In this document: positions 33,805 through 41,643 of the stretch, one piece after another
How the letters are laid out: the number at the start of each line of letters is the position of its first letter
How positions within the stretch are numbered: the first letter of the stretch is position 1
NCBI GenBank assembly: GCA_016285835.1
Contig: JAEERM010000009.1
Span: forward strand, 1 to 57,313
Source: Fibrobacter sp.
GTDB lineage: Bacteria > Fibrobacterota > Fibrobacteria > Fibrobacterales > Fibrobacteraceae
Reading direction: 5' to 3'
Length of the DNA stretch: 57,313 nt
Notes under the pieces: model-generated
Databases searched by the model: none
What the model was told of the DNA's origin: nothing
What the model saw: only the letters and a program-made list of their open reading frames with translations
Made by a program: the position numbers and the translations under genes

Positions 33805-35295
33805 ATGAACAAAACAAAGGTTATCTTTCTTCTTTTATCCATCTTCTCCTTATTCCTAATTTCTTGTACGGCAACATCGGCAGGAAACGATGACGAGGAC
33901 GGCCCATTCGAAGACGCTATCCGTGAAGCGGCAAGAGAAAAAGGACTGCAACTCCCCCTGTCGGAAGATGACTTCGAGAAGTTGCCTTTGGAACTCCAGG
34001 AGTTCGAGTTGACATACGAACTGTTGGACATGTACTACCTATATGGCCACATGAAAGACGAACTGGGCAGCCGAAACGACTATTACGCCAAAGCCAAAGG
34101 CACACCCTACGAAGCTTTGCCTTACGGCGACATTTACTACATGTTCGACCAGATGAGTTGCCCGTTCACCAACTACTTCGACCCATCTCTTTACGACAAA
34201 CTCACCGACTTGCTCTATTACTCCGAATACGGGGTCGGTTTCGGATTCAGGCTTGACACCATCGAACACACCCCCAACGAGAGTGCCGTCATCTCAAACG
34301 TCTATCCAGACGGCCCTGCCAAAAAAGCGGGTCTTATGGACGGCGACATCATTGTCAGCGTAAACAATATTGATGCGACCCGCGAATACATCGAGCACCT
34401 GGAAGAAAGCAGCAAAAATGGAGACACATACGAGTTTGTCATCGAACGCGGATCAGAAATCGACACGGTATACCTCGTGGCAGGCCAAACACAGGCCCCA
34501 ACGGTGTTCGTCAATTACAGGGGCGACATTCCCATGATTACCATCACCGAATTCACCGATACAACTATTATGAATTCGGGAACCTACGGGGAATTCAAGG
34601 AAGCTTTGCAACAAACCGAAGGCGCCAAAGCAACCATCATCAACCTCGCCGACAACGGAGGCGGTTCGGTGGACCACTGCGAGTCCATGGCGGCAGAGTT
34701 GCTACCCAAAGAAACGCTCCTCGGCTACACCATCTCCGCTGAAATCGACAGTTCCAAGGATATGGTCGGTAATGTCTTCTACGAGCAAATAATTGACACC
34801 TCCAAGATGTACGCTTCCACCTATGAGAAAACAGAAGGTGGCTCGGCCAAAGACCGCTATATCGTATTCATCGAGAACGGCAACTCGGCAAGCTGCGCTG
34901 AGCTCATGATTTCATCCGTCACTAGCGCCAAAAACGCTCCCGTGGTCGGCACGCGTAGCTTCGGTAAGGGTATCGGGCAGTTCTACATCCCGACAATAGC
35001 AGGCGGCTACGCGGGAATCACCAACGTGCAGTTCTTGGACAAAAACAAGAATACCTACCATGCGTACGGCATCGAACCCGACGTAATCAAAACCAACTTA
35101 AAGGATGCCGTGGACGCCGCCTTCAAAATCGCAAAGGAAGGCACTATGGTCAGAACGGCAGGCTACAGCGACACTCCATCTGGGCATTTCGCCCTCACAC
35201 GCAGAACAGCGACGTTTAAGGATCCCAGGAATCTCACCCGTCGCGACTATTTCGGTGCATTCAGGATAAAGAAGCACCCGAGACATTCTAAATAA
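33805..35295 (+). CDS. S41 C-terminal-processing-type protease, lipoprotein 2
   Basis: A 496-residue tandem relative of the preceding protease, clearly diverged. Start chosen at ATG 33805; an upstream in-frame TTG is less likely. The lipobox is LFLISC. A PDZ-like stretch (AVISNVYPDGPAKKAGLMDG, then DIIVSVNNIDA) precedes the S41 core, with GNSASCAELMISSV (catalytic Ser) and SFGKGIGQFY (catalytic Lys). An acidic N-terminal segment (DDEDGPFEDAIREAAREKG) is unlike copy 1. The two probably have different substrates (inference). The 94-base gap before it is rich in T runs with no clear terminator. Confidence 0.9.
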   Translation: MNKTKVIFLLLSIFSLFLISCTATSAGNDDEDGPFEDAIREAAREKGLQLPLSEDDFEKLPLELQEFELTYELLDMYYLYGHMKDELGSRNDYYAKAKGTPYEALPYGDIYYMFDQMSCPFTNYFDPSLYDKLTDLLYYSEYGVGFGFRLDTIEHTPNESAVISNVYPDGPAKKAGLMDGDIIVSVNNIDATREYIEHLEESSKNGDTYEFVIERGSEIDTVYLVAGQTQAPTVFVNYRGDIPMITITEFTDTTIMNSGTYGEFKEALQQTEGAKATIINLADNGGGSVDHCESMAAELLPKETLLGYTISAEIDSSKDMVGNVFYEQIIDTSKMYASTYEKTEGGSAKDRYIVFIENGNSASCAELMISSVTSAKNAPVVGTRSFGKGIGQFYIPTIAGGYAGITNVQFLDKNKNTYHAYGIEPDVIKTNLKDAVDAAFKIAKEGTMVRTAGYSDTPSGHFALTRRTATFKDPRNLTRRDYFGAFRIKKHPRHSK

Positions 35296-35307
35296 CAAGA
35301 ACGAAAA

Positions 35308-36627
35308 TTATTTCTCGCCAGTCACGTCACGCATACGGACCATCACGTCCGTCGTGTCGTTTACCCTTACGGCAGGGGCGGCAAGCGTAAGCTCAACCTG
35401 CTTCCGGATTTCGCCCACCTGGACCTTGAGTTTTGCAAGGCGCTCGCCCGCAAGTTTCGGGGTCGCAATCATCGTTTTGGAGAGAGGGTTTATCCAGGCA
35501 CCCTTCGCATTCTTGAAACCAAAATGCAGGTGCGGGCCCGTGCTACGCCCGGTCGAGCCGACGCGGCCGATAATCTGCCCCGCCGACACATGCGCGCCCA
35601 CGCCGACGCCGCGCGACGACAGGTGCATGTACCAGCTCACGGAATTGTCCCTGTGCTTCACGGCAATCTTGTTGCCGCTCAGCGGGTCGAAACCGGAAAC
35701 CGTCACCACACCGACTGCAACCGCATGGACTGGTGAACCTGTAGGGCTACCATAATCTACGCCGTGGTGGACCGTGCGCTTGCCCGTGATGGGATGGATA
35801 CGCGAGCCGTAGGAACTCGTGATGTGCAGGCGGTCGAGCGGGTAGCGCAGCCCGTCAAAAATGAGAGCCTCGCCCGATTCCGTGTAGTGCGCGTTGTACG
35901 TGCTCTTGGGGTCGCCATCGTAATACCGGAACGCCTCGTGGTGGCCTACAGTCCTGCCGTCGAACTCGGCGTAAATGACCTTGCCATCGATCCAGATAGA
36001 ATCCTGATAGAACGTTTCTTCGAGCAAAATACGGAAACGGTCGCCCGGCCAAGCCTGCCTAAAAGCCACCTTGCACTGGAGAACGCCACCCACAATGCCC
36101 ACCATGCGCGAAGGAATCCCCACCTTGTGCAAAATACCGCTCAAGGTGCCATCCTTTTCGATAACACCCTCATACACGGACTGGCGGACCTTCACCGGCT
36201 TCTCGATACGGCTGTACACGTAGCCCGTGTCCACCTTGCTCATTACGTGGATAGTCGCCGGGTTCGGCGCATAGCGGAAACGCTGGACACTGCCGCTAGA
36301 ATCCAAAGCCGCAAAAAACACATGGCCCACGCGCATCTTGGAAAGTTCCACGCTATCCTGCATGCCAATCACAATTTTGCCACGTTCTTTCTGGTTAATC
36401 TGCATGCGGTAGAGCACCTGGAAAAGTCCGTCACCTGCACGGACAGTATCATTGAAGATGGTCCAGTTCCCCGGCAGTTGCTGGAGCCTGTCTATTTCGA
36501 GCCGGAGAGAGTCTGCCGCGCTTTCAAGCATCGCAGCTTCTTCTTGCAGGTCTGCAATTTTCGCCTCTTCGCGACAACCTACAAGAGACACAATAACAAA
36601 AAGAACAAAGAATCTAAAAAGGGACAT
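35308..36627 (-). CDS. M23 peptidoglycan endopeptidase, lipoprotein
   Basis: A 439-residue lipoprotein (lipobox SLVGC, ATG at 36627) with a coiled coil directly after the anchor (DLQEEAAMLESAADSLRLEI). The C-terminal M23 peptidase domain shows the zinc ligands in RTVHHGVDYGSPTGSPVHAV and the HxH in STGPHLHFGF, with the GAHVSAGQIIGRVGSTG strand between. It cuts peptide cross-links in the cell wall, or activates another hydrolase. It converges with the S41 gene, only 12 bases apart, with no terminator visible there. Confidence 0.93.
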   Translation of the reverse strand: MSLFRFFVLFVIVSLVGCREEAKIADLQEEAAMLESAADSLRLEIDRLQQLPGNWTIFNDTVRAGDGLFQVLYRMQINQKERGKIVIGMQDSVELSKMRVGHVFFAALDSSGSVQRFRYAPNPATIHVMSKVDTGYVYSRIEKPVKVRQSVYEGVIEKDGTLSGILHKVGIPSRMVGIVGGVLQCKVAFRQAWPGDRFRILLEETFYQDSIWIDGKVIYAEFDGRTVGHHEAFRYYDGDPKSTYNAHYTESGEALIFDGLRYPLDRLHITSSYGSRIHPITGKRTVHHGVDYGSPTGSPVHAVAVGVVTVSGFDPLSGNKIAVKHRDNSVSWYMHLSSRGVGVGAHVSAGQIIGRVGSTGRSTGPHLHFGFKNAKGAWINPLSKTMIATPKLAGERLAKLKVQVGEIRKQVELTLAAPAVRVNDTTDVMVRMRDVTGEK

Positions 36628-36668
36628 CAAAACCTATCCATAAACAAAGCGAACTAAAGATAACTATT

Positions 36669-36698
36669 AAAAAAAAGCCCTGGCAAAAAAGCCAGGGC
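36669..36698 (-). terminator. Rho-independent terminator after the FKBP gene
   Basis: On the minus strand an 8-bp GC-rich stem (arms GCCCTGGC/GCCAGGGC at 36677-36684 and 36691-36698) closes a six-base loop and is followed by a run of T (A's at 36669-36676). It serves the minus-strand gene ending at 36736. Confidence 0.9.
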
Positions 36699-36735
36699 AA
36701 AAGCCGATTATGGAGCCGGTAGGCCGGCGGACCAC

Positions 36736-37584
36736 TTACGGATTGGCAGGAGCAGCTTCGGTCTTCGGGGCTTCAGCCGGCTTTGCAGCGGGCTTCGGAG
36801 CAGCCTTCGGAGCGGCCTTGGCCTCTACCTTCGGTTCATCCTTGGGAGCGTCAGCAGCGTGCGTGTCGATGAGTTCCATTTCGAACACGAGGAGGCTGTT
36901 GCCCGGAATCTGGGCACCACGGCCGTGCGGACCGTATGCGAGGTCGCTCGGAATCCATGCGGTGACCTTTTCGCCCACCTTCATGAGCTTGAGCATTTCG
37001 GTCCAGCCCGGAATCACGGCGTTGATCGGGAACTCGAGCGGTTCGCCACGGTCAACAGAGCTGTCGAACTTGGTGCCGTCCAGGAGCGTACCGGTGTAGT
37101 GCACCTTCACGATGTGGCCATCGGCAGGGGTAGCACCCGTACCTTCGGTGATTACCTTGTACTGGAGGCCGCTAGCAGTCGTCACGACGCCTTCGGCAGT
37201 CTTGTTCGAAGCGAGGAAAGCTTCACCGGCAGCCTTGTTGGCTTCGGCAGCGATGCTATCCTTCTTCACCTTTTCGGCCTGGCGAGCCTGGGAGAGGTCG
37301 GTCAGGGTCTGGAAAATCACAGAGTCGTTCATCAGGAACTTGGCGGAATCTTCCATATAACGTTCCTTGAAAGCCTGGATGAAGAGGTCAATGTCCAAAT
37401 CGATAGAGTCGCGGGTAACGAGCTGGAAGTGAGCCTGATTGCCGAAATGGGCACCGAGAGCGTAGCTGTACTTTTCCTTTTCGGTAACAAGGGAAGTCTT
37501 GGTCTTCGGGCCTTGGCAGAACTGGTCACAGCCAGTCAGAAGCATGGCAATAGCGCCAGCCGCAATAATCATTTTTGTCTTCAT
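36736..37584 (-). CDS. FKBP-type peptidyl-prolyl isomerase lipoprotein
   Basis: A 282-residue lipoprotein (MKTKMIIAAGAIAMLLTGC). An FKBP N-terminal dimerisation-like helical part comes first, then the FKBP catalytic domain at ~140-240: GLQYKVITEGTGATPADGHI, then VKVHYTGTLLDGTKFDSS, PINAVIPGWTEMLKLMKVGE, and a YGPHGRGAQIPGNSLLVFEM segment. The last 40 residues are an Ala-Pro-Lys tail (PKAAPKPAAKPAEAPK), unusual for the family. It helps fold periplasmic proteins. Its promoter region faces that of glmS. Confidence 0.93.
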   Translation of the reverse strand: MKTKMIIAAGAIAMLLTGCDQFCQGPKTKTSLVTEKEKYSYALGAHFGNQAHFQLVTRDSIDLDIDLFIQAFKERYMEDSAKFLMNDSVIFQTLTDLSQARQAEKVKKDSIAAEANKAAGEAFLASNKTAEGVVTTASGLQYKVITEGTGATPADGHIVKVHYTGTLLDGTKFDSSVDRGEPLEFPINAVIPGWTEMLKLMKVGEKVTAWIPSDLAYGPHGRGAQIPGNSLLVFEMELIDTHAADAPKDEPKVEAKAAPKAAPKPAAKPAEAPKTEAAPANP

Positions 37585-37711
37585 AAAGAGTCCTCTTTTA
37601 AAATTGACATCAGTAAAATAGCAAAACGGCAGTGATTTAGCGCACGAAAAAAAGATTTTTACACATTCTTTTCGTATATTATGTCTGAATTTATCTTTTA
37701 AGGGATTTATT

Positions 37712-39541
37712 ATGTGCGGAATTGTCGCCTATATTGGCACAAACGAAGCCCTGCCCATTCTCGTCGGCGGGCTCAAGAAACTGGAATATCGCGGTTACGA
37801 CAGTTCGGGTGTCGCCCTTATCGACAATGGGACCATCAAGACGGTGAAAGCCTCCGGCAAAATCAAGGAACTTGAAGACAAGCTCAAGGAGAACCCACCG
37901 AAGGGTACTATAGGCATCGCACACACCCGCTGGGCCACGCACGGTGCACCGACCGTCGAGAACGCCCACCCACATACAAGCTATAACGGCAAGATTTCGA
38001 TTGTTCACAATGGCATCATCGAAAACTACGCAAGCCTCAAGGCCAAACTCATCTCCGACGGGGTCAAATTCCAGTCCGAGACCGATACCGAAGTTGTGGC
38101 CCACCTGATTGCACGTTTCTACACCGGCGACCTCAAGACGGCCGTACTCAAGGCCATCGCCAAAATCGAGGGGACATTCGGCCTCGCCGTCATCTCCAGC
38201 GACGAACCGGGCACGCTCATCGGCGCACGCCGCGGCTCCCCGCTCATCCTCGGCATCGGGAACGAAGGCGACTTTTTCCTCGCAAGTGACGTTTCAGCCA
38301 TCATCAACCACACGCAAAAGGTGGTGTACCTCGACGACAACGACATCGTGCAGGTAAAGAACGGCTGCTATTCCATTGTCAACATGAACAGCCACGAAGT
38401 CCAGCGCGAAGTCAAGGACGTAGATTTCGACGCCGATGCCGTCGCGAAGGGCGGATTCCCGCATTTCATGCTCAAGGAAATTTTCGAGCAGCCCGAAGTA
38501 TTGCGCAACACCATGCGCGGTCGATTGCTCGTGGCAGAAGGGAACGCCAAGCTCGCAGGGCTCGATACAAACATCAACGAGCTCAGGAACATCAATCGCA
38601 TCATCATCACGGCTTGCGGCACCAGCTACTACGCCGGCATGGTCGGTGAATACATGATTGAAGACCTCGCCGGGGTACCGGTGGAAGTAGAATACGCATC
38701 GGAATTCCGCTACAGGAACCCCATCATCAAACCGGGGACGCTCGTACTTGCCATTAGCCAATCCGGCGAAACCGCCGACACGCTCGCGGCACTCAAGGAA
38801 GCCCAGCAGAAGGGGGCCACGGCCCTCGCCATCTGCAATGGCGTCGGGTCGACCATCGCTCGCACGAGCGATGGTGGCGTGTACCTACACGCCGGCCCCG
38901 AAATCGGTGTTGCGAGCACCAAGGCGTTCACATCGCAGGTTACCGTGCTTGCCATGATCGCACTCCTGCTCGGCCGCCAGCGCCGCCTCAGCTTTGAAGC
39001 AGGCGCCGACATCGCTAGGTCGCTCCTGGATTTGCCCCTCCTCGCCGAAGAAACACTTAAGCTTTCGGACAAAATCAAGGATCTCGCCGCACAGTACAGC
39101 AAGGCGAACAACTTCCTCTACCTGGGCAGGCACTTCAACTACCCCGTCGCGATGGAAGGTGCGCTCAAGCTCAAGGAAATCAGCTACATCCATGCGGAAG
39201 GCTACCCCGCCGCCGAAATGAAGCACGGGCCCATCGCCCTTATCGACGAGAACATGCCCGTCGTGGTCATCGCCCCCAAGGATGCGCTCTTCGACAAGAT
39301 TATCAGCAACGTCCGCGAAATCAAGGCCCGCGGTGGCCGTGTCATCGCGATTACGACCGAGGACTGCCATCCGCTCGACGAGATTGCAGACCACATCATC
39401 AAGGTTCCGAAGACCATCCCGATGCTCATGCCTATCCTCACCTGCATCCCGCTGCAGCTGCTCGCCTACCACATCGCCGTACTGCGCGGCAACGACGTGG
39501 ACCAGCCGAGGAACCTGGCGAAGAGTGTGACGGTGGAGTGA
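37712..39541 (+). CDS. glmS: Glutamine--fructose-6-phosphate aminotransferase
   Basis: A 609-residue enzyme of full family length. It starts MCGIVAYIGT, where Cys2 is the glutaminase nucleophile, and the first half is the class II glutamine amidotransferase domain. Two SIS isomerase domains follow, with the ITACGTSYYAGMVGEY and LAISQSGETADTLAALKEA signatures, and it ends in the typical PRNLAKSVTVE. It makes glucosamine-6-phosphate from fructose-6-phosphate and glutamine, the entry to peptidoglycan and LPS synthesis. It is transcribed alone. No ribozyme-like glmS leader is apparent in the 127-bp upstream gap. Confidence 0.98.
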   Translation: MCGIVAYIGTNEALPILVGGLKKLEYRGYDSSGVALIDNGTIKTVKASGKIKELEDKLKENPPKGTIGIAHTRWATHGAPTVENAHPHTSYNGKISIVHNGIIENYASLKAKLISDGVKFQSETDTEVVAHLIARFYTGDLKTAVLKAIAKIEGTFGLAVISSDEPGTLIGARRGSPLILGIGNEGDFFLASDVSAIINHTQKVVYLDDNDIVQVKNGCYSIVNMNSHEVQREVKDVDFDADAVAKGGFPHFMLKEIFEQPEVLRNTMRGRLLVAEGNAKLAGLDTNINELRNINRIIITACGTSYYAGMVGEYMIEDLAGVPVEVEYASEFRYRNPIIKPGTLVLAISQSGETADTLAALKEAQQKGATALAICNGVGSTIARTSDGGVYLHAGPEIGVASTKAFTSQVTVLAMIALLLGRQRRLSFEAGADIARSLLDLPLLAEETLKLSDKIKDLAAQYSKANNFLYLGRHFNYPVAMEGALKLKEISYIHAEGYPAAEMKHGPIALIDENMPVVVIAPKDALFDKIISNVREIKARGGRVIAITTEDCHPLDEIADHIIKVPKTIPMLMPILTCIPLQLLAYHIAVLRGNDVDQPRNLAKSVTVE

Positions 39542-39780
39542 TGAGAGGGGTGAGGGTCTAGAGGTTAGGATCTAGGGGTTAGGATCTAGGGATAGCAAGA
39601 GAGGCTGTCGGGTTTGTCATTGCGAAGGGCGAAGCCCTGAAGCAATCTCTAGGTATATGTTAGGGATGAGGGTCTAGAGGTTAGGATCTAGGGAAAAATT
39701 TCACGGCTTCGCCGTCTTATATTGACGCACGAAGTGCGTGATTCTTTTCACTAGCCTCTACTCTCTATTCTCTAGCCTCT
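39542..39780. repeat. CTAG-rich intergenic repeats and small hairpins after glmS
   Basis: Between the convergent glmS and thioesterase genes lie several variants of TTAGGATCTAGGG (39555-39700), a TCATTGCGAAGGGCGAAGCC segment, two short hairpins (39703-39715 ACGGC/GCCGT; 39725-39739 ACGCAC/GTGCGT) and a reverse-complement-like CTCTAGCCTC array near 39750-39785. The hairpins may end both transcripts weakly. No gene is seen. Confidence 0.7.
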
Positions 39781-40209
39781 CTATTCCCTATACAACGCTT
39801 TCATCTCATCCGAAATGGCCACGGGTCTTCCTCGGCCCATGTCGACCAGCACCCACTGCGTCTCTGACTCGAAGATTACCTTGCCGTCCGAGACGCGCTC
39901 GAATTTGCACTTGCGCACGCAGGCGACCTTGCCGTAGGCGTCGACCCACGTGGTCCCGCGGATTTCTTCGCCAAGGAACGCCTGGTTCTTGTATTCCACG
40001 TGCTGCACATGAATCATCCAGCCAGCACCCAGCTTTTTCATGAGTTCGGTACCGCCCACGGAATCGGAGTGCGCGATGGCGATGTCCTGAATCCACTGCA
40101 CAGACCACACATTGTTGAAATGGTGGTTGTCGTCAATCATTTCGGGTTCGACCTTGAACACCTTCGTAAACTTCATCGGATTCGGATTTTCTTCCATCGC
40201 AATGGCCAT
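39781..40209 (-). CDS. Hotdog-fold acyl-CoA thioesterase (YbgC/FcbC type)
   Basis: A 142-residue thioesterase of the 4-hydroxybenzoyl-CoA type. The opening (FTKVFKVEPEMIDDNHHFNN) contains the DxxxHxNN-like active-site region, and a VEYKNQAFLGEEIRGTTW strand pair follows. The start is the ATG at 40209, preceded on the minus strand by AGGAGG; longer versions read into the divergent promoter. It probably hydrolyses short or branched acyl-CoAs in the cytoplasm; the substrate cannot be told from sequence. Confidence 0.85.
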   Translation of the reverse strand: MAIAMEENPNPMKFTKVFKVEPEMIDDNHHFNNVWSVQWIQDIAIAHSDSVGGTELMKKLGAGWMIHVQHVEYKNQAFLGEEIRGTTWVDAYGKVACVRKCKFERVSDGKVIFESETQWVLVDMGRGRPVAISDEMKALYRE

Positions 40210-40308
40210 AATGGGTCCTCCTATAAAAAAACGGCCCATTCCCAAATATGCAAAAAGGATTCCCCAAAAACAATCGGGATTTCCAAATATTTCTAACTTT
40301 CATGAGGG

Positions 40309-41628
40309 ATGACCGAAATCGAAGAACAGGAAGATTACGAAGTCAACATTGGATCGTTCAATGGTCCGATGGATTTGCTCGTCTATCTGGTGCAGAAAAA
40401 AGAAATGGCACTGGATAAGATTCCTATCGCCGAAATTGCAGACGACTTTGCGAAATGGGTAGAAGCCTACTCGGGCATGGACCTTTCCAAAGCAGGCGAC
40501 TTCTTGTGCATGGCGAGTCGATTGATGGCCCTCAAGGTGCAGGAACTGCTCCCCGCCGAAGAACGCGACCCCGAACTCGTGGAAGCCTACAACGAAGACC
40601 GCGAACAGCTGATGAAGGAAATGCTGGAATACCAGCGTTACAAACAAGTTGCCAGCGGCCTGCAAGAAATGGAATCCAAGAACTTCGGCACATTCTCCCG
40701 CGGGCGCCTCGAAAAGACCCAGAACGAAGACGACACCCTTGCCGACGCAAACATCTGGCAACTCTTCCGTGCCTACCAAAAGAGCTTAAAGACAAAGATT
40801 TCGGAAACCATCCACCATATTGAACTGGACTACGTGACCATCCAGGACCGCCAACAGGCCATCAACAACTACCTGAGCGTCAACGGGCGCGCCCTTTTCG
40901 AGGACCTGCTCGACAACGACAGCCACCCCATCGTGGCCGCCGTGACCTTCATGGCCATGCTCGAAATGATCAAGACCGACGAGCTCGTGTTCCGCCAAAG
41001 CGAACTCTTCGGCCCCATCTGGATTTACCGCAAAAAGAACAACCCCGACTACGCCGAAGAAATGGCCCGCGAGACGGTGTTCTTCTCGAAGGATCCCGAA
41101 GTCAAGCCGGGGCTTGTGGAGGCCCTGCGCAGCCAGGCACTTGCCCGCAGCCAGCAGGGCAACGTGGGCGATATTGCCGCCGTGATGCGCGAAGCCGTGC
41201 TATGGACCTCGCGTGGCAGGAACGTGACCGAAGACGACCTCACCGCCATGCTCGAAGGCCGCGAAGATATTTCGGAAGTGCAGGAAAATCCGTTCGGCGA
41301 TTCCGATGACGACGAGCAGGGAGCAGCAGCCCCCGCACAGCAAACAACCACCGACACTGCTGCAGAACAGCCAACAGAAACGCCTGTTGAACAAACCGCC
41401 GAAACAGCTAACGCCGAGACAACCGCCGCTGCGGACGAATCTGCAACACCTTCCGAGTCGCAAGAAGAAACTCCCGCAGAACCGGTAGAAGAAACGGAAG
41501 AAGATTCTTTTGAAGAACCTGCGGAAGAAACATCTACAGAAGAAACGCCCATGACGGACGAAGAAATAGAGGCCTTCATCAAGAAGGCCCAGGCGTATTA
41601 TTCCGGAGAAGACTCTAACCCAAATTAA
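40309..41628 (+). CDS. scpA: Chromosome segregation and condensation protein A
   Basis: A 439-residue ScpA kleisin. The N-terminal domain has the family hallmarks FNGPMDLLVYLVQKKEMALD, IPIAEIADDFAKWVEA, and AGDFLCMASRLMALKVQELL with PAEERDPE. A winged-helix-like part lies near residues 200-260 (MLEMIKTDELVFRQSELFGP). It bridges SMC heads in the condensin complex with ScpB. It is about 190 residues longer than usual: after residue ~310 there is an acidic tail of Glu, Thr, Pro and Ala ending in TDEEIEAFIKKAQAYYSGED. scpB is not in the window. Confidence 0.92.
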   Translation: MTEIEEQEDYEVNIGSFNGPMDLLVYLVQKKEMALDKIPIAEIADDFAKWVEAYSGMDLSKAGDFLCMASRLMALKVQELLPAEERDPELVEAYNEDREQLMKEMLEYQRYKQVASGLQEMESKNFGTFSRGRLEKTQNEDDTLADANIWQLFRAYQKSLKTKISETIHHIELDYVTIQDRQQAINNYLSVNGRALFEDLLDNDSHPIVAAVTFMAMLEMIKTDELVFRQSELFGPIWIYRKKNNPDYAEEMARETVFFSKDPEVKPGLVEALRSQALARSQQGNVGDIAAVMREAVLWTSRGRNVTEDDLTAMLEGREDISEVQENPFGDSDDDEQGAAAPAQQTTTDTAAEQPTETPVEQTAETANAETTAAADESATPSESQEETPAEPVEETEEDSFEEPAEETSTEETPMTDEEIEAFIKKAQAYYSGEDSNPN

Positions 41629-41643
41629 CAGAGAGCGACGAGT

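Noticed and set aside
37585..37711. glmS ribozyme or riboswitch upstream of glmS
   Set aside because: The gap is only 127 bases, AT-rich and shows no ribozyme core; such ribozymes are typical of Firmicutes.
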